This document shows positions 15,401-22,800 of a stretch of 34,654 bases of DNA, piece by piece; within the stretch, counting starts at the first letter, position 1, and every line of letters begins with the position of its first letter. Below the pieces are notes generated by a model that ran no database searches, was not told where the DNA came from, and saw only the letters and a list, made by a program, of their open reading frames with translations. The stretch is from an uncultured Myxococcales bacterium (GTDB lineage Bacteria; Myxococcota_A; UBA9042): NCBI GenBank assembly GCA_903896545.1, contig CAITYF010000073.1:1-34654 (forward strand). Direction: 5' to 3'. The position numbers and the translations under genes are program-made.

Positions 15401-16373
15401 GGACGAATTGATCACGACCGGCGCGCCGTTTGCAATCGCCGATAAGACCAAACTCGGGCGCTTTTGGGCTGAACCGGCGTGCTTCAACAACGCGGCTGGG
15501 CAGGTGACCACGCGGTGCTTCCTCGGCGACTCCAAGGGCATGGTTTGGCGCTTGGACTTGGCCGTTCCAGATCCCAACAACTGGAAACTGCGCTTCTTCT
15601 TTGACCTCTACAACGGGACGAGCTTGCCGACGAGCCTGCAATATCCGCTTGCCAGTGTCGACCGTCTGCCCATCACGACGCCGCCTAGCCTCAGCACCAT
15701 GCAAAATGGCGAACTCGCCGTCGTCGTCGGCAGCGGCAATGGCGATGTAGAAACGACGTTGACAGCGCGCGACGTCGTCGTGTCCTTGACGGAAGCGTAC
15801 ACGGTGGCTGCAGACGGGACGGCTACACCACCCTTGGGGAGCCTGAACTGGCTGAAGATTCTCGAAGCGGGCGAGCGATTCATCGGCCCTCCGCTGGTTT
15901 TTGCCTACTACGCGTACTGGGCGACTTACACGGTGGCCAAGCAGGGGCTCTGCGACATCGGCGGCGCGCGGCTGTGGGGCGTTCGATACGACCGGCGGCA
16001 GTCACCTTCGGATTCACAGGACACGATCGGCGCATTCCCTAACCCGGTCTCGCCGAGCAATAGTTCGTCGAATCTGGATTACCAGGAGGTGGGTAGCTAC
16101 CGGCCTTCGCCCGTCGATCTGCAGCCCGAGCCCGCGTGCATCGCCGGTTGTCCGCCCAACAATCCGCAGTGTCTGCTGGCCAAAGGCGCGGCGTTGGGCG
16201 GTGGCGCGCCCAAGTATGAACTGAGCGTCGCCGTTTCCGGCAATGTCCAGTCGGCGTACCAAACGCCCAAGTCGTCGAGCAACGGCAGCGCATCCGTCGG
16301 CACGATCTCCACGCTGCCGCCGCAGCCGCGCACTGCAGCGATGATCACCGGCTGGGACTTGCTGCTGGACTGA
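12417..16373 (+). CDS. pilY1: PilY1-like type IV pilus tip adhesin with VWA domain and beta-propeller
   Basis: 1318 residues, exported by a signal peptide cleaved after about residue 19 (AFA-QT). The N-terminal half is a von Willebrand A domain with a MIDAS: Asp32-x-Ser34-x-Ser36 (VVDTSQSMQ), Thr431 (GPTPIGSA) and Asp480 (VVVLTDGGGN). About 395 residues separate the first and second MIDAS elements, against roughly 70 in ordinary VWA domains, so a large region (about 45-390) is inserted. The C-terminal half (about 770-1310) is the PilY1 quinoprotein-like propeller, opening with LFASTHDGLLHAF and GDEMWAYLPRF. PilY1 sits at the pilus tip with the minor pilins and acts in adhesion and mechanosensing. 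GAGGTG precedes the ATG. It closes the pilin set. Confidence 0.9.
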   Translation: MRSLLVLLLLLVVAPPAFAQTTSLPEVFFVVDTSQSMQYRVGDNNVPRCGSTDPTLPDEKSRWNIVREVIGGSFGDYTCQNQSLPPVPEAVNPPAQLIGLPSCIPGLGMTLTTPYTVKPMLSAGMATRTLPTGATGPDDPAASFQTTWATGTYAVRAMWMQFDLNSVPQMSQWAGASVEIPGHTTNLDPQTTQVQLVLSPFNPPQAGVDLCGVMQSTQTVLTAPVALASTAGAGSDVPLTLPLTAQGAAILEALRKSGANTASVALVPVGVTFDAGCTTVSGGPTTNAQFVPSSTSPLSAGSPTLTIATGVPCPAEGPDRHAMALATQADGSLDSVSTGMDGVMDVFGLTAKFALLSGDNVMNKGTTPVAGFSFAEDLTSIWGTINLGVADPFLNGTTSVPITPGDDLPARANTYTAIQAALNQIRPNGPTPIGSAMEDLLAYLGPGSYMDPHFNSTTVDPVKGDPYLTCRKKVVVVLTDGGGNLYNGTSDGRATAVQAAATLYSRNIPVFVFAIGFAAGSSPSGSDWQFLTDLAAAGGTSFPRIINTPQEAVATLAPTIDAAALNGMVLTRPVFTTATGTPNDVQHSFQTISIFDLSQPLRTRGIIEQRIFRCDAACKSDVQPNRAQVCEIINYQERMKNRMLPRRLYTQRVGVRTVLDKTHVSPLDLGIGLTGQIAHLQLQPDTSCATAGAFDLSDPVQRAAYRDDVLATLRGDQGTCRQNHPLGAPSRAQPAVLEPAARLPIRDPSFRNYAKTTIPPNANYTVNNPPGSAARPTMLFASTHDGLLHAFRTDMDPLITTKDSQTAGDEMWAYLPRFSLTRIAQMKLVTSPDASYLNTPITAQHVLLHRDISVGATSDATKLNWRAVVVVGAGESGSGYAALDVTSPDDPQVLWEITPESQCFGAVAVGTLFGPMCVPTGKFVEMGRSTARPVITNLYYTNTAGVTAERAVVILPFGKAPSESNATNYGVEGNGERGVYVLDLESGDMIRKFVTDELITTGAPFAIADKTKLGRFWAEPACFNNAAGQVTTRCFLGDSKGMVWRLDLAVPDPNNWKLRFFFDLYNGTSLPTSLQYPLASVDRLPITTPPSLSTMQNGELAVVVGSGNGDVETTLTARDVVVSLTEAYTVAADGTATPPLGSLNWLKILEAGERFIGPPLVFAYYAYWATYTVAKQGLCDIGGARLWGVRYDRRQSPSDSQDTIGAFPNPVSPSNSSSNLDYQEVGSYRPSPVDLQPEPACIAGCPPNNPQCLLAKGAALGGGAPKYELSVAVSGNVQSAYQTPKSSSNGSASVGTISTLPPQPRTAAMITGWDLLLD

Positions 16374-16379
16374 GGTCAG

Positions 16380-16877
16380 ATGGTGCGGCGCCTCCCCATT
16401 GCCTTGCTGCTGCTCACTTCGCTGGCGTGCGAGGCACCGCCGGTTCCGCCGTCGCCCGTGGCGAAGGTTCCGCTGCTGGCCGTCGCGCAGGTCGAATGTC
16501 CAGGTGGATTGCTGTGTGAAGCGACGGAGACCGTGGATGGCTGGCGCGTCCCGCAGCCGTGTCGGCCTGACCATCTCGGCCAGCGCGTCGCGACGTGCTG
16601 GATGCAAGGGCTCGACTGGCCGCGACTCACTGAGTTTTTCCAGACACGCTATCCGCACGCCACGCAAAATGGCTCGCTCTTGCGCATCGCCGGGCAAGTG
16701 CCGCCGCCCGCGGACGCAACGCCGACGCTGCCCACGCGCACACCGCCGCTGCTGTTGGCGCACGCGCGGCCGCAAGGCGTTGAATTGGTTTTTCTGGCTG
16801 GTGATCCGGTTGACACGCCGCTGCCCGCCACAGAAACTGCGACAGCGAATCCAGCTTCGCCTCGGAGAGCCCCATGA
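16380..16877 (+). CDS. Small Cys-containing lipoprotein, function unknown
   Basis: 165 residues. The N-terminus MVRRLPIALLLLTSLAC is a lipoprotein signal with Cys17 as the lipidation site; Glu follows it. Four further cysteines lie between about residues 40 and 75 (VECPGG, LLCEAT, QPCRPD, ATCWMQ), which could form two disulfides. The C-terminal third is Pro/Thr-rich. It begins 6 bp after the PilY1 stop, with a GAGG that overlaps that stop, so it belongs to the pilus operon. I do not recognise a family; a role in pilus tip assembly is only suggested by position. Confidence 0.65.
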   Translation: MVRRLPIALLLLTSLACEAPPVPPSPVAKVPLLAVAQVECPGGLLCEATETVDGWRVPQPCRPDHLGQRVATCWMQGLDWPRLTEFFQTRYPHATQNGSLLRIAGQVPPPADATPTLPTRTPPLLLAHARPQGVELVFLAGDPVDTPLPATETATANPASPRRAP

Positions 16878-17221
16878 CCACGCCTGCCGCACTGCCCGAC
16901 GTCCTGTTCGACACCGATGCGCTGCCCTGGACCTGCGCGCAGGCCAAAGGCGTCTCGTACAAGTCGCTCCGTTACGAGGGCGACACCCACAGCGGCGCGG
17001 TGCTCATTCACATGTGTCCGGAGACCGTGTATCCGGAAAATCTCGTCCACAAGGGCATGGACATCTTCGTGCTGGACGGGGAGATTTCGATTGCGACGGC
17101 GCACTTGCCCCGCGGCAGTTACGCGCACGTGGCCCCTGGCGCGCACACCGCTCCGTCGACCCGCGAGGGTTGCGTCCTGTTTGTCACGTTCCCCGGTCGT
17201 GTCGAGAACATCCACAGCTAG
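16874..17221 (+). CDS. Small single-domain cupin (ChrR-like)
   Basis: 115 residues. The central cupin motif region contains HKGMDIFVLDGEISI and LPRGSYAHVAPGAHTAPST, followed by GCVLFVTFPG. This resembles the cupin domain of ChrR-type anti-sigma factors and related small cupins, but there is no zinc-binding N-terminal domain, and one metal-ligand position usually held by Glu or His is not obvious. Probably a cytoplasmic sensor or metal-binding protein. The ATG overlaps the lipoprotein stop (ATGA) and has GGAGAG five bases upstream, so it is translationally coupled to the pilus operon. Confidence 0.65.
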   Translation: MTTPAALPDVLFDTDALPWTCAQAKGVSYKSLRYEGDTHSGAVLIHMCPETVYPENLVHKGMDIFVLDGEISIATAHLPRGSYAHVAPGAHTAPSTREGCVLFVTFPGRVENIHS

Positions 17222-17241
17222 TCCACCGAGCGCAATTACCC

Positions 17242-17745
17242 GTGGCGATTTCACCGATTCACGACCCAGTGGACAGCGTGCCATTGGACACGCGGGAGAT
17301 CCTGCGTCTTCTGGAGAGCGTGCCGCTTTTGGGCGATTTGGCGACGAGCGAGCGCGCGGTGCTGGCAGAGCTTGGTCAAGTCGTGCGCTGCAATGGCGGC
17401 GTCCAACTTGTCGGCGTCGGTGAAGAAGTCCACTGGTGGTACCTGGTCCTGAACGGGCGCGTGCACATCAGCCTGCGTGCGCCCGACGGCACGTTGCCCC
17501 TCGTGCGCGAGATCGTCGCGGGGCAGAGCGTTGGCTTGGATAGCGTGCTGACCGGGCTGCCATCAGCGACGCAAGTCATGTCGGCCATGGTCTGCTCGTT
17601 CGTGCGTTGGTCCGTGGCCGACCTCCAACGGCTCCTGCGCGGACATGGTCCGGTTGCGCTGCAGCTGCAAGCAACGCTGCATGAAGAACTGGGGCGTGAC
17701 CTGCGCGCGGCGACTGTCGCAATGGCGGAGCTCATCAGCCAGTAG
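17242..17745 (+). CDS. Cyclic-nucleotide-binding-domain protein without HTH
   Basis: About 167 residues from the GTG at 17242; in-frame GTGs at 17269 and 17278 are alternatives. One cNMP-binding fold fills most of the length: LLESVPLLGDLATSERAVLAELG, then GVGEEVHWWYLVLNGRVHI, then a turn near REIVAGQSVGLDSVLTG, which is the phosphate-binding-cassette position. The canonical Arg of that cassette is not clear, so the ligand may not be cAMP. There is no DNA-binding domain; the tail after about residue 130 is helical. It ends the pilus operon, 20 bp after the cupin gene. It could sense a nucleotide signal linked to pilus function; this is inferred from context only. Confidence 0.65.
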   Translation: MAISPIHDPVDSVPLDTREILRLLESVPLLGDLATSERAVLAELGQVVRCNGGVQLVGVGEEVHWWYLVLNGRVHISLRAPDGTLPLVREIVAGQSVGLDSVLTGLPSATQVMSAMVCSFVRWSVADLQRLLRGHGPVALQLQATLHEELGRDLRAATVAMAELISQ

Positions 17746-17754
17746 GCCCGGCAC

Positions 17755-18567
17755 CTACGCCGCAGTGACTTCCGCATCCTGCGCGTTCTCGACCTGCCAC
17801 AACGCGCCGTCCTGCAACGCCGTCACGCTTCCCGCGGCGATCTGTCGCGCGCGTCGCTCCAGCCAAGCCTTGTAGCGCAGCTTTTGTGCTTCGCGCGACG
17901 CCGTGTCCACGTCGTAGGCAAACCGCAGCGTCACGTGGCCGCTGCGGGCTTCATCGCGCCGACTTTCGCGCAGGATCGCTTCCAGCGTCGCCCCGGCGCC
18001 CAAGTGCAACCGCAGGATGTCCAGCGCTGGCTGACCTTGCGCATTGGCGACGTGCAGCACGGCGTCGCGAATCGGATCGGTCCCGTGCAGGAGCGCCGCC
18101 ACGCCCGGTAGCCCGACAGCGGGAGAGAGCGTACGTGCACGCGCATTCGGCGCGTGGAGCGTCATCCAATCGAGCGCCGCGCCCACGAGCCGTCGTCCCA
18201 GGTTCAGCCCTTCCGCTTGTGGGGAAACGGTCGCGGCGACAAAGTGCCAGACGCCGTCTTGTGGTCGTGCCGCGCCGCGGAGCCCGTCAGGACATTCGGT
18301 TTCCAGCAGATCGTCAAAACGCCCAATCGGCTGCGGTGCCCACACGCCAACGACGGTGCCAAGCAGGCGCGTCGGCGCGTCCGATTGCCACGCTGCGAGG
18401 ACGAACACCGGCCACGCGCCATCGGTTCGCACCAGACCCAGCCAGCGCCGAACGCCGGCTGCAATCCACGGCGCTTGGACGTCCAGAAACGACGCGCGAA
18501 GCGAGGCGTTTTCCTGCAGGTCGATCAGGCGAACTTCGCCCAGGACAAGGTCGACGTGAGGCGCCAT
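17755..18567 (-). CDS. Putative GNAT-type acyltransferase
   Basis: 270 residues. The central segment FVAATVSPQAEGLNLGRRLV resembles GNAT motif A, the acetyl-CoA pyrophosphate loop, preceded by strands such as WPVFVLAAW and RLLGTVVGVW. The C-terminal 60 residues are helical and charged (YDVDTASREAQKLRYKAWLERRARQ). It starts 3 bp after the stop of kbl, so the two are cotranscribed. The family call is tentative because the motif is degenerate, and no substrate can be named. It converges on the cNMP-binding gene, with only 9 bp between the two stops and no terminator. Confidence 0.5.
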   Translation of the reverse strand: MAPHVDLVLGEVRLIDLQENASLRASFLDVQAPWIAAGVRRWLGLVRTDGAWPVFVLAAWQSDAPTRLLGTVVGVWAPQPIGRFDDLLETECPDGLRGAARPQDGVWHFVAATVSPQAEGLNLGRRLVGAALDWMTLHAPNARARTLSPAVGLPGVAALLHGTDPIRDAVLHVANAQGQPALDILRLHLGAGATLEAILRESRRDEARSGHVTLRFAYDVDTASREAQKLRYKAWLERRARQIAAGSVTALQDGALWQVENAQDAEVTAA

Positions 18568-18570
18568 CGC

Positions 18571-19764
18571 TCAGCCCGCAATCACGCCGAGGCGCTTGCC
18601 GACACGGATGAACGCGGCGATCGCTGTGTCGACCTGCGCGCGACTGTGCGCTGCCGAGAGCTGCACGCGGATCCGCGCCGCGCCCTTGGGCACCACTGGA
18701 AACGAGAAGCCGATGACGTACACGCCTTCATCCAGCAAATCGCGGGCAAAGTCCTGCGCCAAGCGCGCGTCGCCCAGCATCACCGGCACAATCGGGTGAA
18801 TGCCCGGCCGAATCGCGAAGCCCGCCGCTGTCATGGCCTGACGAAAGTGTTGCGTATTATCCGTCAACTGGGCGCGCAGATCATGAGCAGTATCAATCAA
18901 TTCCAGCGCGCGAATGCTCGCCTGTGCGATGACAGGCGCGAGCGTATTGGAGAACAAATACGGCCGCGACCGTTGCCGCAAGAGCGCGATGATTTCCTTC
19001 TTGCCGGTCGTGAAGCCGCCCGACGCGCCGCCCAGCGCCTTGCCCAGCGTCGACGTGATGACGTCCACGCGCGCCAGAACGCCGTGATGTTCCGGAACAC
19101 CGCGTCCCGTCGGCCCCATGAAGCCGGTCGCGTGCGACTCGTCGACCATCACCATGGCGTCGTATTTCTCCGCCAGATCGCAGATACGCGGCAGGTCTGC
19201 GAGATCGCCATCCATCGAAAACACGCCGTCCGTGGCGATGAGCCGCGTGCGCAGGTGTTGCGATGCCTCCAGGTGCCGTTCGAGTTCGTCCAGATCGCCG
19301 TGCGTGTAGCGATAACGCTCGGCCTTGCAGAGGCGAATCCCGTCGATGATCGAGGCGTGGTTCAGCGAGTCGGAGATAATCGCGTCGTTCTCATCCAGGA
19401 GCGTCTCGAAGAGGCCGCCGTTCGCGTCGAAGCACGAGCCGTAGAGGATGGTGTCCTCGGTGGAAAAGAACTTGGAAATCGCGGATTCCAGCTGCTTGTG
19501 GATGTCCTGCGTGCCGCAAATGAAGCGGACCGACGACAGGCCGTAGCCGCGCTCATCCAGCGCTTTGTGGGCAGCGGCGACAATGCGGGCGTCGTTCGCA
19601 AGACCAAGATAGTTGTTGGCACAGAAGTTCAAGACTTCCTTGCCGTTCTTCACCGCGATGGCAGAACCCTGTGGTGTCACGATGACGCGTTCGGGCTTCG
19701 TCAGCCCCGCAGCATCGATTTCATCCAAGGTCGTTTGCAGGCGCTGGCGGACGTTGTCGTACAT
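18571..19764 (-). CDS. kbl: 2-amino-3-ketobutyrate CoA ligase (glycine C-acetyltransferase)
   Basis: 397 residues of an alpha-oxoamine synthase that cleaves 2-amino-3-oxobutyrate with CoA to glycine and acetyl-CoA, the second step of threonine breakdown. Seen: [14 protein letters not shown] near the N-terminus, [14 protein letters not shown], the aspartate of [19 protein letters not shown], and the PLP lysine in [16 protein letters not shown]. The start at 19764 is set by GGAGG eight bases upstream; the 18 codons before it are not conserved. No threonine dehydrogenase gene is adjacent. AONS or serine palmitoyltransferase are related alternatives, but [14 protein letters not shown] and the overall pattern favour Kbl. 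Confidence 0.9.
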   Translation of the reverse strand: MYDNVRQRLQTTLDEIDAAGLTKPERVIVTPQGSAIAVKNGKEVLNFCANNYLGLANDARIVAAAHKALDERGYGLSSVRFICGTQDIHKQLESAISKFFSTEDTILYGSCFDANGGLFETLLDENDAIISDSLNHASIIDGIRLCKAERYRYTHGDLDELERHLEASQHLRTRLIATDGVFSMDGDLADLPRICDLAEKYDAMVMVDESHATGFMGPTGRGVPEHHGVLARVDVITSTLGKALGGASGGFTTGKKEIIALLRQRSRPYLFSNTLAPVIAQASIRALELIDTAHDLRAQLTDNTQHFRQAMTAAGFAIRPGIHPIVPVMLGDARLAQDFARDLLDEGVYVIGFSFPVVPKGAARIRVQLSAAHSRAQVDTAIAAFIRVGKRLGVIAG

Positions 19765-19824
19765 GGTTCGTTCCTCCGTGTGCGCCGCGAGGATCTGCCG
19801 CCGCCCGCGCGGAGTCAACCGCCG

Positions 19825-22800
19825 TCACGGCATCGGCACGCTGACCAAGCGCACGGCACCAACGGTTTCGTAGACGATCGACACGGCGCTTCCGTCCGGC
19901 GCGATGGCCAGTTCGGACAAGCCGCCGAAGCTGAGGATCGCGTCACCGGTCTCGTGTCCGACAAAATCCGTCGTCAGGATCTTGCCAAATTTCACGGTGA
20001 ACTGCGTGTCGGTCTGCGGCTGCACCCGCAAGAGTTCCAGCGTCGTGGCGTCCGTTGCACCAAAGGCGAGCAAGAAGTCGGGACTGCCGGGAATTTCAGC
20101 GAGGCGGAACGCGTGCAACACAGGTTCCGCGGAGGTGCCAACCGGCTGCGCGAAAAGACGCAGGAGTGTCGGTGTCGTCAGCGGCGTACCGAGCGAGGTC
20201 CGAGCGAGCGCCAGAAAGCCCATCTGTGTGCCTGCGAACTGCAGCGTGCCGGAAATGAGAACGGCGACTGTCTGCGTGTCGGGATCCCACGCCGCGTCCA
20301 GCCCCCGATAGACCACATTGCTGGACGTGTTGTCGATGCCGGCGAGCTTGCTTGAAGTCTGAAACGGCGTGTTCGCGTTCTCACTGACCGCGCTCACGTC
20401 GACTGTGTACAACGGCTCCAACCCGCCCACGTGTTTGCTCAACGTGATCAGCAGTGCTTCCGCGTCCGCTGGCTGGACCAGCACAGGCCGTTGGCTCAGC
20501 AGCTGCGCGGTCGTTCCGGGAACGTCGCCGGGCAAGACAGGCTCGCCCGCCGCGCCCCACGTAACCCCCGCCGCGCCTTGCCACACACGCACGCCGCTCT
20601 GCGTGGCGCGCGCCAGGAGTCCGACGAGATCGGTCGTCGGTGTCTGACCAAACGCCATAGCCGGTCTTGCCAAAGTCCCGATCGCGGCCGGACACGCGCT
20701 TTGCACCAGCGTCGCCAGTGCGCCAGCGCTCCCGATCACCTCCGCCAGCTGCGTCGCGCCGCCCGTCGCCAGCACATCACAGGTCGACGCTGTGTTGCCG
20801 CCCGCGTTCCACGCGAGCAGAAGATTTGTGGACGGCGCGCTCGGCCGAACGAACTGCGGATTGAGCCCACACCAGCCCGCGGCACCCGTCGGCGCGCTGG
20901 AGGGGGCGACCTGCCACACCAGGGGCAGCTGATTCACCGGCAAGGTTGCCGCCACGACCGAGGAGTACAGCCCGACCTGAGGCGCGCAGCCACGTGTCTG
21001 CACCGCGAGCTGCAAATGCGGCAGGCCAAACCCATCCGATCCGCTACTCAGTTGCCACGCCAACGTCGGAGCCAAAGGCTGAGGCGCGACGGCGTTGTCC
21101 AACGGCACCGTGACGGGCGCAGGCAAATTTGCGGCGTCGAGCGTCGCGCACGCGCCCTCGAAGCAGCCTTCCAAGCTGTTGCACTTGCTGATGAAGTGGC
21201 AGCCGAGGTTTGGTTCGCAGACGCTGAGGCCACAGCTTGTCGCGGCGGGCGGCACACAAACCGTGGGAATACCGGGCTTGCAGACGCCGACGGCGCACGT
21301 GTCGTTGCTTGTGCACAGATTGCCGTCCTGACACGGTGTGCCGCTGAGCGGCGCGTGCGTGCAGCCAACCTTGGCGGTGCAACTGTCGGCCGTGCACGCG
21401 TCGCCGTCGTCGCAAGGCGCGATGACGAGCCCCGCGCACGTGCCGACGTCGCAGAAATCCCCGGACGTGCACGGATCGCCGTCGTCGCACGCACCGCCGC
21501 TTGCGGGGGACCACCCGTCGGCCTGAATTGCGGGCAAGCAGCGCGCGCACGGGTCGCTGACGCTCGATTGACCGGCCGCACGGCACGCGCCGTCGATGAG
21601 GCAGCCGCCCGGTGCGATGGGGTGCGTGCACGTTGCGCCGGCGCACACGTCGATGGTGCAAGCGAAGCCGTCGTTGCCACAGGCCGAGTTGGTTGTGCCG
21701 GCCGTGCTCTTGCAACCGACCAACGGCACGCACGCGTCGAGGGTGCACGCATTGCCGTCGTCGCACACGAGCGCGCTACCGGTGCACTTTGCGGCTTGGC
21801 AGATGTCCGCGGTCGTGCACGGATCGCCGTCGTCACAGACCGCCGCGGAGGGGGCAAAGAGGCACGGCCCTTTGCTGCTGAAGCTGGCCAACGGGTTGCA
21901 GACGTCCAGCGTGCAGGGGTTGCCATCGTCGCAGGCGATGGGCGCGCCAAGACACGTGCCGTCAGCCAAGCACGTGTCTTCACCAGTACACGCGTTGCCG
22001 TCGCTGCACGTCGCGTCTTTCATCACCGACCACTTCGTCTGGCTGACGCTGGGTACGCAGCCCAAGCATTGTCCGCCGAGCTGTCCGGTTCCCGCGTCCA
22101 TGCACACCCCGGCAATCTGGCATAGACCAGGCACGATCGCTGTGTGGTTGCATTCGCCTGCGACGCACGCGTCGATTGTGCAGGAGGAGCCATCCGCTGT
22201 GCACGTTGTGCCCTCGGCCAGCGAAATGTGGTCGCACTTGCCCGTGGTCGCCTTGCACGCATCCGCCGTACACGCCTTGCCGTCGTCGCAGTTCTTGGGG
22301 GTGCCGGTGCACGCCCCGTTCACGCACAAATCGCCGGTCGTGCACGCGTTGCCGTCATTGCAGGTTGCGCCTTGCAAGGCCAGAAAGACGCAGCCCGTCG
22401 TCGGTACGCAGCCGTCCGCTGAGCACGCCTCGCCATCGTTGCACGAGATGGTGACGCCCAAGCAGTAGCCCTTTGCGCAGTGGTCGTCGTTGGTGCACGC
22501 GTTGCCGTCGTCGCACAGCCCCGCGGCGATCGGGGTGTTGATGCACTCGCCCATCGCATCGCAGCCGTCGACGGTGCACGGATTCGCGTCGTCGCAGTCG
22601 CTGTTCTTGCTGCACGCACAGATGACGTGGGCCGCGTGACAAACACCCGCGGTGCAGAAATCGCCGGCCGTGCACGGGTCGCCGTCATTGCAGCCCAGAA
22701 GGTTGGGGGCATGCGCGCAGCCGGCGACGGGTAGGCAGCTGTCGTCCGTGCACGGGTTGTCGTCATTGCAGGCACTTGCGGCCATCGCGATGCCGACGCA

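Noticed and set aside
16399..17241. Continuous 448-codon frame suggesting one large protein through the lipoprotein and cupin genes
   Set aside because: Only its last part (from 17242) has a recognisable fold. The earlier part is in a shadow frame of two small genes with good ribosome-binding sites and a coupled ATGA junction.
19825..21250. MYXO-CTERM or other C-terminal sorting signal on the Cys-rich protein
   Set aside because: The C-terminus (RLVSVPMP) has no hydrophobic helix followed by arginines. Anchoring is explained by the N-terminal lipobox instead.
20431..22125. Open frame of 564 codons on the plus strand opposite the Cys-rich lipoprotein
   Set aside because: It mirrors the repeats of the lipoprotein gene, starts without a ribosome-binding site and has Arg/Ala-rich low-complexity sequence. 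It is a shadow frame.
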